Origin: Campylobacter concisus
GTDB lineage: Bacteria; Campylobacterota; Campylobacteria; Campylobacterales; Campylobacteraceae
Reading direction: 5' to 3'
Length of the DNA stretch: 64,000 bases
NCBI RefSeq assembly: GCF_001891085.1
Contig: NZ_JXUP01000003.1
Span: 274,853 to 338,852 of the forward strand
Shown here: piece after piece, positions 25,066 to 34,614 of the stretch
Numbering within the stretch: the first letter of the stretch is position 1
How the letters are laid out: each line of letters opens with the position of its first letter
Program-made: the position numbers and the translations under genes
Notes under the pieces: generated by a model
The model's input: only the letters and a program-made list of their open reading frames with translations
The model's database searches: none
What the model was told of the DNA's origin: nothing

Positions 25066-25991
25066 TCATTTTCCTTCTTTGTCGTTGTACGGGTCTAAAT
25101 GCGTGGTTATCTGCCACGAATAATCCCTAAATTTCTCTCTTATCTCAGCTTCAAGTGAGTCGGCCACCTCGTGCGCGTCGTAAAGCGAAATATCTTTGTC
25201 AAAAACTAAATGCAGCGTTAAAAATATAGTATTTGCGCTCTGTCTTGTGTTTAGGTAGTGAAAGTCTGAAATCCTCTGCTTTGCCTTTATCATATTGATG
25301 ATCTCATCTGTGACTTCAGGGCTTGCTGCGTGATCTAGCAAGACACCAAAGGCGTCTTTACCTAAATTTATAGCGCTTTGAGCGATGTAGCCACTTATCA
25401 CGATGCCAAAGATCGCATCTATCATCATAAATCCGCTAAATTTAATGATAAGTAGTGAGATAATGACTGCCAGGTTGCTAAAAAGGTCTATTTTATAGTG
25501 CAGCGCGTCTGCTTTTATGATAAGGTTTCCACTTTTTTTAGAAATTTGGTTTAAAAATATCACCAAACATAGCGTCACAACTACCGAAAATACCATCACA
25601 CCAAGCTTAAGCCAAGGTCTATCTCTAAATTTGGCTCGTTAAATTTCTTAACGCTCTCATAAAATATATATCCAGCAGCCACCACAATGATGACGCACTC
25701 AAATAGCGCTGCTAACGCCTCTAGCTTTGTGTAGCCAAAGTTAAATCTCTCATCGGCTTGCTTTCTTGACTTTCTAAGCGCAAATAAATTTAAAAGCGAG
25801 ACTATAAAATCAAGCATCGAGTCAATCGCCGAGCCAAGCACAGCGACCGAGCCGCTAAAAAGCCCAGCTGTAAATTTCACAAGTGCTAGCAAAAAGGCGC
25901 AAGCTCCAGCTGCGATAACGGCCTTATTTTCGCCCTGTGTGCACTCCTGTTTATTTATGCGGTTAAACTCATAATCAAACGGACTTGACAA
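25066..25991 (-). pseudogene. CDF (FieF-like) divalent metal exporter, frameshifted
   Basis: Two adjacent frames make one cation diffusion facilitator. The N-terminal part (25596-25991, TTG start) has three helices and the metal-site pair in AIDSMLDFIVS. The C-terminal part (25066-25599) has the second pair in KADALHYKIDLFSN and the cytoplasmic domain with FHYLNTRQSAN and LHLVFD. The break is at GGTGTGATGG; removing one GT would give a seamless DLGLSLVMVFSVVV. All four metal ligands of the family (Asp, Asp, His, Asp) survive. So either the strain has lost the exporter recently, the GTGTG tract slips, or this is a sequence error. It lies between aguA and aguB. Confidence 0.8.
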
Positions 25992-25993
25992 GA

Positions 25994-26962
25994 CTAAGAC
26001 CTTTTGTATCTATTTTGGCTTGAGCAGTGAAGCGAGCCATTTTGACGGACAAAAACTAGCGAATTTACACCGATGATCTTTCTATCTGGCAGTACATTGG
26101 CAAGTAAATTTAGCACCTTTTCATCGTTTTCGTCGTTATATGTTGGCACGATTAGCGCACCATTTATAAAGATAAAGTTTGCATAGGTGCAGCCAAGCCT
26201 TTTACCATCATAAAATTTAGGCTTAGGAAGCGGCAGAGCAAGCAGCTTAAAGCCTGTCTTTTTAAGCTCATCTTCCATCCTTTTTAGCTCATCAAAGTGC
26301 TCATCGCTCTCATCTTTGCAGCTCGCATAAGCGATAGTATCAGGTGTGATGAAACGTGCTAAAGTATCGATGTGGCTATCTGTGTCATCGCCTTTTATAA
26401 AGCCATTTTCAAGCCAGATGATACGCTTTAAGCCAAACAAACTCTTTAGTTTCTCATCAATCTGCTCTTTGCTAAGTGCCTTGTTTCTATTTTCATTTAG
26501 TAGGCATTTTGAGGTGGTTAAAAGCACACCATCGCCGTTAAACTCGATGCTGCCACCCTCTAGTATCATATCAACTGGCTCAAGCTTGGTTTTGTAAATT
26601 TTAGCTAGCTCTAAATTTATTGCATTATCTTTTGAGCTCTTAAATTTACCGCCCCAAGCGTTAAATTTAAAGTCGTAGCTCTTTACGCCAGAGCCATCGC
26701 AAACGTCGATCATACCGTAGTCTCTGATCCAAGTATCATCAGTATCAAGCTTAACAAACTCAACATTTTTAAATTTCTTAAACCTAGAAAAATTTGCCTC
26801 ATCAGGACAGATGAGCACTACCTTTTCAAAGGGCGTAACAGCAGCCACAAGCTCCTCATAACCCGCCAAAATCTCCTCTAAATAAGGCTTCCAGTCACTC
26901 TTACTATGTGGCAGTGATAAAAACAAAAGCTCCTGCTCTTCCCACTCTGCGTAAGCTCTCAC
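25994..26962 (-). CDS. aguA: Agmatine deiminase
   Basis: 322 residues of the guanidino-group-modifying (peptidyl-arginine deiminase-like) family. Motifs: DTDDTWIRDYGM (substrate acidic residues), FNAWGGKF, MILEGGSIEFNGDG, GDDTDSHIDTLARF with the catalytic His and Asp, and the nucleophile Cys in NGSLHCSSQ near the C-terminus. It converts agmatine to N-carbamoylputrescine in the cytoplasm. It overlaps the small membrane gene upstream by four bases and is followed by the broken CDF gene and aguB. Confidence 0.93.
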   Translation of the reverse strand: MRAYAEWEEQELLFLSLPHSKSDWKPYLEEILAGYEELVAAVTPFEKVVLICPDEANFSRFKKFKNVEFVKLDTDDTWIRDYGMIDVCDGSGVKSYDFKFNAWGGKFKSSKDNAINLELAKIYKTKLEPVDMILEGGSIEFNGDGVLLTTSKCLLNENRNKALSKEQIDEKLKSLFGLKRIIWLENGFIKGDDTDSHIDTLARFITPDTIAYASCKDESDEHFDELKRMEDELKKTGFKLLALPLPKPKFYDGKRLGCTYANFIFINGALIVPTYNDENDEKVLNLLANVLPDRKIIGVNSLVFVRQNGSLHCSSQNRYKRS

Positions 26963-27204
26963 GCTCTCTCCTTATAAATTTTATAAATTCCATAAATTGT
27001 AATGATTATCCAAAAGACCTCTATCAAAAATGAACCGAGGTTAAAGTGCACAAAAAGCGAGATGATAAGCAGCACCGCACCTGCTAAATTTATTATCTGA
27101 TAGGCTAGATCGCGGCTATTTAGGCGGCCGATTTGAAGTAAAAAGTAGCCCATCACGATACAAATCATTCCTAAAAAGCCGATGATCTGAAAAAGATCGA
27201 TCAA
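26959..27204 (-). CDS. Small membrane protein (CBU_0592-like)
   Basis: 81 residues with three hydrophobic segments: IIGFLGMICIVMGYFLLQ, IINLAGAVLLIISLFVHF and VFWIIITIYGIYKIY. The Gly-rich first helix and SRDLAYQIINLAGA match the small CBU_0592 family of unknown function. It is the first gene of the agmatine operon and overlaps aguA by four bases, so it may be a helper for transport or regulation of polyamine synthesis; that is only context. Confidence 0.65.
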   Translation of the reverse strand: MIDLFQIIGFLGMICIVMGYFLLQIGRLNSRDLAYQIINLAGAVLLIISLFVHFNLGSFLIEVFWIIITIYGIYKIYKERA

Positions 27205-27313
27205 ATTTTATCCTTTTTACAAGCTTAAATTTAAAGCGTGATCATATCTAATTAGTTTTAAATTTATGATTATAAGATAAAATAACTCCATTTTTCAGAT
27301 TGGATTAAAGTTT
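27205..27313. promoter_or_regulatory. Divergent promoters for the agu and cja operons
   Basis: Minus strand TATGAT (27241-27246) suits the operon reading toward aguA. Plus strand TATAAG (27271-27276), in an AT-rich run, suits the ABC importer genes. Neither has a clear -35. Confidence 0.35.
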
Positions 27314-27967
27314 ATGGATTTTGAGTTTATTGAGAAATTTTATCCGCTTTATGTTAAGGCCGGAGTGCTTACCTGTGAGATTGCCTTTTTAGGGATCGTT
27401 TTTTCTATTTTGATCGGTATTTTTTGTATGGCCGTGAAATTTTACAAGCTAAAATTTCTATCAAAAGTAATTGACTGTTACATCGAGCTCTCAAGAAATA
27501 CGCCACTTCTTATACAGCTTTTCTTTTTATATTATGGCTTGCCAAAGCTTGGAGTGTCAATGAGCGGCTTTGCCTGTGCGGTCGCTGGTCTTAGCTTTCT
27601 TGGTGGTAGCTATATGAGCGAGAGCTTTAGGCTTGGCTTTGAGGCGGTGAGAAGGTCACAGATAGAAGCGGGACTAAGCATCGCACTTAGCAAAAATCAG
27701 CTCTTAAGATATGTTATCTTGCCTCAAGCATTTAGTGTAGCGGTGCCAAGCATTAGTGCAAATATTATCTTTTTACTAAAAGAGACAAGCATCGTTAGCA
27801 TCGTAGCACTTGCCGATCTAGTCTATGTCGCAAAGGATCTCATTGGGCTTTATTACAAAACAGACGAAGCGCTTTTTATGCTAGTAATTAGCTATCTCAT
27901 CATCATCTTGCCAGTTTCGCTGGCGCTTAGCTATATCGAAAAAAGGGTGAGAAATGCAAGGAGTTAG
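27314..27967 (+). CDS. Amino acid (cysteine-type) ABC transporter permease, subunit 1
   Basis: 217 residues of the HisMQ/GlnP permease class, five membrane helices. Conserved parts are IDCYIELSRNTPLLIQLFFLYYGLP, SYMSESFRLGFEAVRRSQIEAGLSIALSK (EAA loop region) and LKETSIVSIVALADL. It forms the channel with the permease encoded next, which overlaps by 14 bases. The binding protein at the end of the operon is CjaA-like, pointing to cysteine uptake. Confidence 0.92.
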   Translation: MDFEFIEKFYPLYVKAGVLTCEIAFLGIVFSILIGIFCMAVKFYKLKFLSKVIDCYIELSRNTPLLIQLFFLYYGLPKLGVSMSGFACAVAGLSFLGGSYMSESFRLGFEAVRRSQIEAGLSIALSKNQLLRYVILPQAFSVAVPSISANIIFLLKETSIVSIVALADLVYVAKDLIGLYYKTDEALFMLVISYLIIILPVSLALSYIEKRVRNARS

Positions 27968-28622
27968 TATATTATTTGATACACAAAATTTACTAAGGCT
28001 CTTTGAAGGTCTAGTCATTAGCACAGAAATTTCATTTATCTCTATTTTTATCTCTATAATCGGCGGCTTAGTGCTTGGCGTACTTATGAGCATGAAAAAT
28101 AAATTTATCTATTTTATTTTAAAAATTTGCCTAGAAATCGTTCGTATAATGCCTCAGATCGTTTGGCTATTTTTATTTTATTTTGGTGTCAGCAAGGCGT
28201 TTGATATCCACATTTCAGCATTTACAGCCTCACTCATCGTCTTTAGCTTGTGGGGAATTTTTGAAATGATGGACATCGTGCGTGGAGCGATAACATCAAT
28301 ACCAAAACATCAATTTGAATCAGCTGCCTCACTTGGGCTTAGTAAATTTCAAATTTACTCTCACGTCATCATCCCACTAGCCACGAGAAGGCTAGTGCCT
28401 GGGGCTGTAAATTTACTAAGTCGTATGATAAAAACGACCTCTATCGTCGTGCTAATCGGCGTTGTGGAGGTAGTCAAAGTCGGTCAGCAGATCATCGAGC
28501 GAAATGTATTTACAAATCCTATGGCGCCATTTTGGATATACACGCTCATATTCTTTTTATATTTTGTGATCTGCTATCCAGTCTCAAAACTATCAAAAAA
28601 ACTAGAAGAAAAATGGAGTTAA
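27954..28622 (+). CDS. Amino acid (cysteine-type) ABC transporter permease, subunit 2
   Basis: 222 residues of the same permease class as its neighbour. The family regions are CLEIVRIMPQIVWLFLFYFGV, EMMDIVRGAITSIPKHQFESAASLGLSKFQ (EAA loop) and MIKTTSIVVLIGVVEVV. Together with the preceding gene it makes a heteromeric membrane channel. One base separates its stop from the ATPase ATG. Confidence 0.92.
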   Translation: MQGVSILFDTQNLLRLFEGLVISTEISFISIFISIIGGLVLGVLMSMKNKFIYFILKICLEIVRIMPQIVWLFLFYFGVSKAFDIHISAFTASLIVFSLWGIFEMMDIVRGAITSIPKHQFESAASLGLSKFQIYSHVIIPLATRRLVPGAVNLLSRMIKTTSIVVLIGVVEVVKVGQQIIERNVFTNPMAPFWIYTLIFFLYFVICYPVSKLSKKLEEKWS

Positions 28623-28623
28623 A

Positions 28624-29361
28624 ATGAGCGAAAACATATTAGAACTTAAAAAAATAAATAAATTTTATGGAGAGCTTCACGCCTTAAAGGATATAAATTT
28701 AGAGGTAAAAAGTGGCGAGGTGGTCGTGCTTCTTGGACCATCGGGCTGTGGCAAAAGCACAACTCTTAGATGTATAAACGGCCTTGAGAGTATCGCAAGT
28801 GGCGAGATAATAATCGATGGTGAAGCAATTGATGCTAATTTTAATGATTGGCAAAGGATCCGCCAAAAAGTCGGCATGGTCTTTCAAAGCTATGAGCTCT
28901 TTGATCACATGAACGTCATAGACAACGTCCTTCTTGGGCCTTTAAAGGTGCAAAAAAGAGATAGGGCCGAGGCTGAAAAAACCGCTGATATGTGGTTAAG
29001 CAAGGTTGGGCTACTTGATAAGAAATTTGCCTATCCAAAAGAGCTAAGCGGCGGCCAAAAGCAACGCATAGCTATAGTAAGAAGCCTTTGTTTAAACCCT
29101 GAAATTATGCTATTTGACGAGGTTACGGCTGCGCTTGATCCAGAGATCGTTAGAGAAGTGCTTGATGTTATACTAAATTTAGCCAAAGATGGAATGACGA
29201 TGCTAATAGTCACCCACGAGATGAGCTTTGCAAGGGCGGTTGCAAACAAGATCGTATTTATGGACGCTGGGGCGATCGTGGAGATCAGCGAGCCAGAGGA
29301 ATTTTTTACCAACCCAAAGAGCGACCGTGCGAAGAAATTTCTAAATTTATTCTCGTTTTAG
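28624..29361 (+). CDS. Amino acid (cysteine-type) ABC transporter ATPase
   Basis: 245 residues of the GlnQ/HisP class. Walker A GPSGCGKSTTLRCINGLE, Q-loop MVFQSYELFDHMNVIDNV, signature ELSGGQKQRIAIVRSL, Walker B IMLFDEVTAALDPEIV and switch THEMSFARAVA are all intact. VTAALDPE replaces the more usual TSALDPE. It energises the two permeases encoded just upstream. Confidence 0.93.
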   Translation: MSENILELKKINKFYGELHALKDINLEVKSGEVVVLLGPSGCGKSTTLRCINGLESIASGEIIIDGEAIDANFNDWQRIRQKVGMVFQSYELFDHMNVIDNVLLGPLKVQKRDRAEAEKTADMWLSKVGLLDKKFAYPKELSGGQKQRIAIVRSLCLNPEIMLFDEVTAALDPEIVREVLDVILNLAKDGMTMLIVTHEMSFARAVANKIVFMDAGAIVEISEPEEFFTNPKSDRAKKFLNLFSF

Positions 29362-29402
29362 AAAAAATAAGAGATAATTTGCCGTTTTTTCAAAATGCGT
29401 TT

Positions 29403-29423
29403 AGAGCGAAAATTTAACGCTCT
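29403..29423 (+). terminator. Weak hairpin between ATPase and cjaA
   Basis: AGAGCG and CGCTCT form a 6-bp stem with a 9-base loop, followed by a T-rich run (TATTTATTTAACTTTTTT). It may attenuate read-through or protect the upstream mRNA. The cjaA ribosome site AAGGAG (29444-29449) follows. Confidence 0.45.
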
Positions 29424-29454
29424 TATTTATTTAACTTTTTTACAAGGAGAAAGA

Positions 29455-30315
29455 GTGAGAAAATTTAAATTTTTCTTATTAGCATTAATCGCTACCGTCT
29501 TTCTAACGGGTTGTGGTAATGACAAAGGTGCCGATACGGCAAAAGCTGCTTCAAACGAAGCTGATGCGATCGCAAAGATCAAAGAGCGTGGATTTGTAAG
29601 AATTGGCGTTTTCAGCGACAAACCACCATTTGGCTATGTCGATAAAGACGGCAAAAACCAAGGCTATGATATTTACTTTGCAAAACGTATCGCAAAAGAC
29701 CTACTAGGCGATGAGAGCAAGGTAAAATTTGAGCTAGTCGAGGCTGCTGGTAGAGTTGAAGTTTTAGTAGCTGATAAAGTAGATATCACGCTTGCAAATT
29801 TTACAAAAACACCTGAGCGTGCACAAGTTGTTGATTTTGCACTTCCATACATGAAGGTTTCACTTGGCATCGTAAGCCCTGAAGGTGCAGTGATAAAAAG
29901 CATCGATGAGCTAAAAGACAAAACCCTAATCGTAAATAAGGGCACAACCGCAGACGCGTTTTTTACAAAAAATTATCCTGACATTAAGCTTGCAAAATAC
30001 GACCAAAATACTGAAACATTCGCAGCTTTGGTTGATAAAAGAGGTGCCGCACTAGCACATGATAACGCCCTACTTTTTGCCTGGGCAAAAGAGACCCCTG
30101 GCTTTGTTGTAGGCGTTGAAGCACTTGGTGATGTGGATGTGATAGCACCAGCTGTTAAAAAAGGTAACAAAGTTTTACTTGACTGGCTAAACAATGAGAT
30201 CATTGAGCTTGGAAAAGAAAATTTCTTCCACAAAGACTATGATGCTACGCTAAAACCGATCTACGGCGACAGCGTCAATCCAGAATCACTTGTCGTTGAA
30301 GGCGGCAAACTCTAA
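29455..30315 (+). CDS. cjaA: CjaA-type cysteine-binding lipoprotein of an ABC importer
   Basis: 286 residues from GTG 29455, chosen because AAGGAG at 29444-29449 fits it; the open frame before it lacks a ribosome site and would spoil the signal peptide. The start VRKFKFFLLALIATVFLTGC is a lipoprotein signal with Cys after LTG. The mature protein has family-3 binding-protein motifs: VRIGVFSDKPPFGYVDKDGK, GYDIYFAKRIAKDL, ANFTKTPERAQVVDFALPYM, KGTTADAFFTKNYP and KYDQNTETFAALVDKRG. These match CjaA of C. jejuni (as I remember it), a cysteine-binding surface antigen. A strong terminator follows. Confidence 0.9.
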   Translation: MRKFKFFLLALIATVFLTGCGNDKGADTAKAASNEADAIAKIKERGFVRIGVFSDKPPFGYVDKDGKNQGYDIYFAKRIAKDLLGDESKVKFELVEAAGRVEVLVADKVDITLANFTKTPERAQVVDFALPYMKVSLGIVSPEGAVIKSIDELKDKTLIVNKGTTADAFFTKNYPDIKLAKYDQNTETFAALVDKRGAALAHDNALLFAWAKETPGFVVGVEALGDVDVIAPAVKKGNKVLLDWLNNEIIELGKENFFHKDYDATLKPIYGDSVNPESLVVEGGKL

Positions 30316-30321
30316 AATTTA

Positions 30322-30357
30322 ATGGCGTAAATTTTTACGCCATCTCTCTTTTTTTTT
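30322..30357 (+). terminator. Strong rho-independent terminator after cjaA
   Basis: ATGGCGTAAA and TTTACGCCAT (30322-30331, 30334-30343) form a perfect 10-bp stem followed by CTCTC and a run of ten T. Confidence 0.92.
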
Positions 30358-30667
30358 AAATTTGACAAATACGTTTGTAAAAATTTTTGCCAGTAGATTA
30401 CACTGCATAAAATCCATAAAGGGCGGATATCTTAACATACCTGAGTAGCAAGCTAGTAGACGAGCTCCTTGCAATAATGAGCTATAGATAGACTACTTGC
30501 GGATTTAAATTACATTATGCACATGAAGGTTCAAAAAGGCTAAGGCGCATGTATTTTATAAATTTAAATTCTAGATAATATGTATATAGAGCCCACAAAA
30601 AAAGAAACCCACGAAAGCTAGGCGAGAAAGATACAACTTAGTTTTTAAATATTTAAATAAAATTCTA
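30358..30667. other. Non-coding stretch with possible RNA fold
   Basis: No plausible gene lies in these 310 bases between two terminators. Complementary segments AAATCC (30410-30415) / GGATTT (30501-30506), GTAG / CTAC (30445-30448, 30493-30496) and GCAAG / CTTGC (30448-30452, 30468-30472) could fold a compact multi-arm RNA of roughly 100 bases, and a TTGACA occurs at 30362-30367. The stems are short and no RNA family was recognised. Confidence 0.3.
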
Positions 30668-30705
30668 AAAGGCATTTTGGAGTAAATTTAGCCCAAAATG
30701 CCTTT
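30668..30705 (-). terminator. Rho-independent terminator after the phosphohexomutase gene
   Basis: AAAGGCATTTTGG (30668-30680) and CCAAAATGCCTTT (30693-30705) form a perfect 13-bp stem with a 12-base loop. On the minus strand it starts right after the stop codon and is followed by TAGAATTTTATTT. Confidence 0.8.
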
Positions 30706-30710
30706 GCAAA

Positions 30711-32078
30711 CTACATTAAGCTCTTTAGTAGATTTGTTACTTTTTGCTCGATCTCTTCTAAAAATTCCTTGCTCTTTGCCTCAAATCTAGTAACAATAAC
30801 TGGCGTTGTATTTGACGCGCGTACCAGCGCCCAACCATTTTCAAACTGAATTCTTATACCATCAATATCAATGATATTTTTTATCTTTGGTAGATCGCAA
30901 CTCTCGTTTTTCACATACTCTTTTAACTTGGCAACTATCTTAAATTTAGCCTCATCAGTCGTTTTTACCTTGATCTCATCGGTACTAAAGACAAGTGGCA
31001 TCTTATCAAGCTCGCCGTCAAGGTCAAAGCCTTTATGTACTAGTTCAAGTACCCTCATCATCGCATAAAGTGCGTCATCAAAGCCAAAATAGCGCTCTTT
31101 AAAGAAGATATGACCACTAACTTCAGCCGCAAGATCGACATTTAGCTCTTTCATCATCTTTTTTATATTGCTGTGTCCTGTTTTTCCCATAAATACTTCG
31201 CCGATCTTTGCGATCTCATCGTACATATTTTGTGAGCATTTAACCTCACCAAGCACCTTTGGATGATCCATATTTAGCGCATAAAGATAGGCTAGCTCAT
31301 CGCCTTTTATATCTCTTTTTGGCGTTATAACTGCGATCCTATCGCCATCTCCGTCAAAGCCAAACCCAAGGTCAAATTCTTTCTTTTCGATGAGCGAAAA
31401 TAGCTCTTTTAAATTCTCTTTTTCGCTTGGATCTGGGTGGTGATTTGGGAAATTTCCGTCTGGGTCTTCATATAAAATTTTTGCATTTAGCCCAAGTGCT
31501 TTGACGATCGGCACCAAGCTCACGCCAACAGCGCCATTTGCGCAGTCGATAACAAAAGGCTTTTTGAAATTTTTAAGCTCACTAAATTCTTTTACAAAAA
31601 ACTCAACGTATTTTTCTAAGATATTAAATTTCTCACAGCTCTCATTGTCTGCTATTTGCTCACCAGAGGCGATTATCTCGTTCACCTTATCTTTTAAAAT
31701 TTGCAAATCTTTGCCAAAGAAACTATCTTTTTTGATAGTGATCTTAAAGCCGTTATAATCTTTTGGGTTGTGAGAGCCCGTGATCATAATGTTTGCGTCG
31801 AAATAATCAGCATAAACGCTAAAGTAGCCAACAGGAGTTGGAAGCAAGCCGATGTTGTAAATTTTAAAGCCACCAGCCTTATTTAGGCCGCTTAGCAGAT
31901 ACCTAAAAAGCGTACTAGCGCTTAGTCTTGCGTCAAAACCAACGCTTAAAGTTTTTACGCCAAATTCATTAAATTTCTTACCCAAAGCAAGCCCTATAGC
32001 CTTGACGCTGTCCTCTGTCAAGTCTTTTTCAAAAATACCGCGGATATCGTATTCTCTAAAAATTTCATCATATTTCAT
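30711..32078 (-). CDS. Phosphomannomutase/phosphoglucomutase
   Basis: 455 residues of the alpha-D-phosphohexomutase family. The four domains are marked by FREYDIRGIF, the catalytic phosphoserine loop MITGSHNPKDYNGFK, the Mg2+ loop FGFDGDGDRIAV, the sugar-binding VSGHIFFKER, and the phosphate-binding VRASNTTPVIVTRFE. It interconverts hexose 1- and 6-phosphates for surface glycan synthesis. The FREYDIRG start and the domain order fit the AlgC/ManB class with dual mannose/glucose activity rather than GlmM. It is a single-gene unit. Confidence 0.9.
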   Translation of the reverse strand: MKYDEIFREYDIRGIFEKDLTEDSVKAIGLALGKKFNEFGVKTLSVGFDARLSASTLFRYLLSGLNKAGGFKIYNIGLLPTPVGYFSVYADYFDANIMITGSHNPKDYNGFKITIKKDSFFGKDLQILKDKVNEIIASGEQIADNESCEKFNILEKYVEFFVKEFSELKNFKKPFVIDCANGAVGVSLVPIVKALGLNAKILYEDPDGNFPNHHPDPSEKENLKELFSLIEKKEFDLGFGFDGDGDRIAVITPKRDIKGDELAYLYALNMDHPKVLGEVKCSQNMYDEIAKIGEVFMGKTGHSNIKKMMKELNVDLAAEVSGHIFFKERYFGFDDALYAMMRVLELVHKGFDLDGELDKMPLVFSTDEIKVKTTDEAKFKIVAKLKEYVKNESCDLPKIKNIIDIDGIRIQFENGWALVRASNTTPVIVTRFEAKSKEFLEEIEQKVTNLLKSLM

Positions 32079-32177
32079 TATAAATTCTCCCTAAAAGAAT
32101 GCAAAAATGATACAAGAATAAATTTAAAAAGGAGTAAATAATTTTATAAATTTTGTGAGGTTAAATTTAAATATAAA

Positions 32178-32203
32178 TTCGAGCTAGAAAGCTCTAGCTC
32201 GAA
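32178..32203 (-). terminator. Terminator after groEL
   Basis: TTCGAGCTAGA (32178-32188) and TCTAGCTCGAA (32193-32203) form a perfect 11-bp stem with a 4-base loop, nine bases after the groEL stop. On the minus strand TTTATATTTAAATTT follows. Confidence 0.8.
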
Positions 32204-32211
32204 AAGGGCTG

Positions 32212-34177
<1,966 letters not shown>

Positions 34178-34185
34178 CTGCATCC

Positions 34186-34446
34186 TTATTTTAAAACGCC
34201 TAAAACATCATCAATGTTTAAAACAAGATATGTTTTATCATCTAAATTTATCTCAGTGCCACCGTATTTTGCAAATACAACTTTATCACCAACTTTTACG
34301 CCCTCTACTTCAGCACCAACTGCTTTTACCTCACCGCTTAAAGGTTTTTCTTTTGCGTTATCAGGTATAATAATGCCCGAAGCTGTGGTCTTTGTCTCCT
34401 CTACGCGTTCGACTAGAACACGCTTGCCTAATGGTTGAAAGTTCAT
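34186..34446 (-). CDS. groS: GroES, chaperonin 10
   Basis: 86 residues. Typical start [15 protein letters not shown], the mobile loop [16 protein letters not shown] that contacts Gro[31 protein letters not shown], and the end [13 protein letters not shown]. It caps the GroEL ring. It is the first gene of the groE operon, behind a CIRCE operator and a consensus-like promoter. AAAAGGATGA precedes ATG 34446. Confidence 0.97.
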   Translation of the reverse strand: MNFQPLGKRVLVERVEETKTTASGIIIPDNAKEKPLSGEVKAVGAEVEGVKVGDKVVFAKYGGTEINLDDKTYLVLNIDDVLGVLK

Positions 34447-34475
34447 TGTTCATCCTTTTGGTTTAATTGTCTTTT

Positions 34476-34502
34476 TTAGCACTCTTTATTTTTGAGTGAT
34501 GA
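34476..34502 (-). promoter_or_regulatory. CIRCE operator (HrcA site) of the groE operon
   Basis: TTAGCACTC - nine bases - GAGTGATGA. The left half is a perfect CIRCE arm and the right half matches the consensus GAGTGCTAA at seven of nine positions. It lies in the transcript leader between the promoter and groES, the usual place for HrcA repression. hrcA itself is not in the window. Confidence 0.9.
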
Positions 34503-34503
34503 A

Positions 34504-34532
34504 ATCCTAGCACTTTTTTCTAAAAAAGTCAA
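34504..34532 (-). promoter_or_regulatory. Sigma-70 promoter of groESL
   Basis: On the minus strand TTGACT (34527-34532), a 17-base spacer and TAGGAT (34504-34509), directly upstream of the CIRCE operator. A recognisable -35 is exceptional for this genus and fits a strong heat-shock-regulated promoter. Confidence 0.7.
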
Positions 34533-34614
34533 TAATTTATAGTTAAATTTTATTAAAACTTTAGTCACTTACACTAAAGTTTTATGATATGTAAAACTAA
34601 TATAAAGGAAATTT

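Noticed and set aside
25066..25991. Programmed ribosomal frameshifting in the CDF gene
   Set aside because: The junction GGTGTGATGG has no slippery heptamer of the A/T type, and the needed shift is two bases; mutation or sequence error is simpler.
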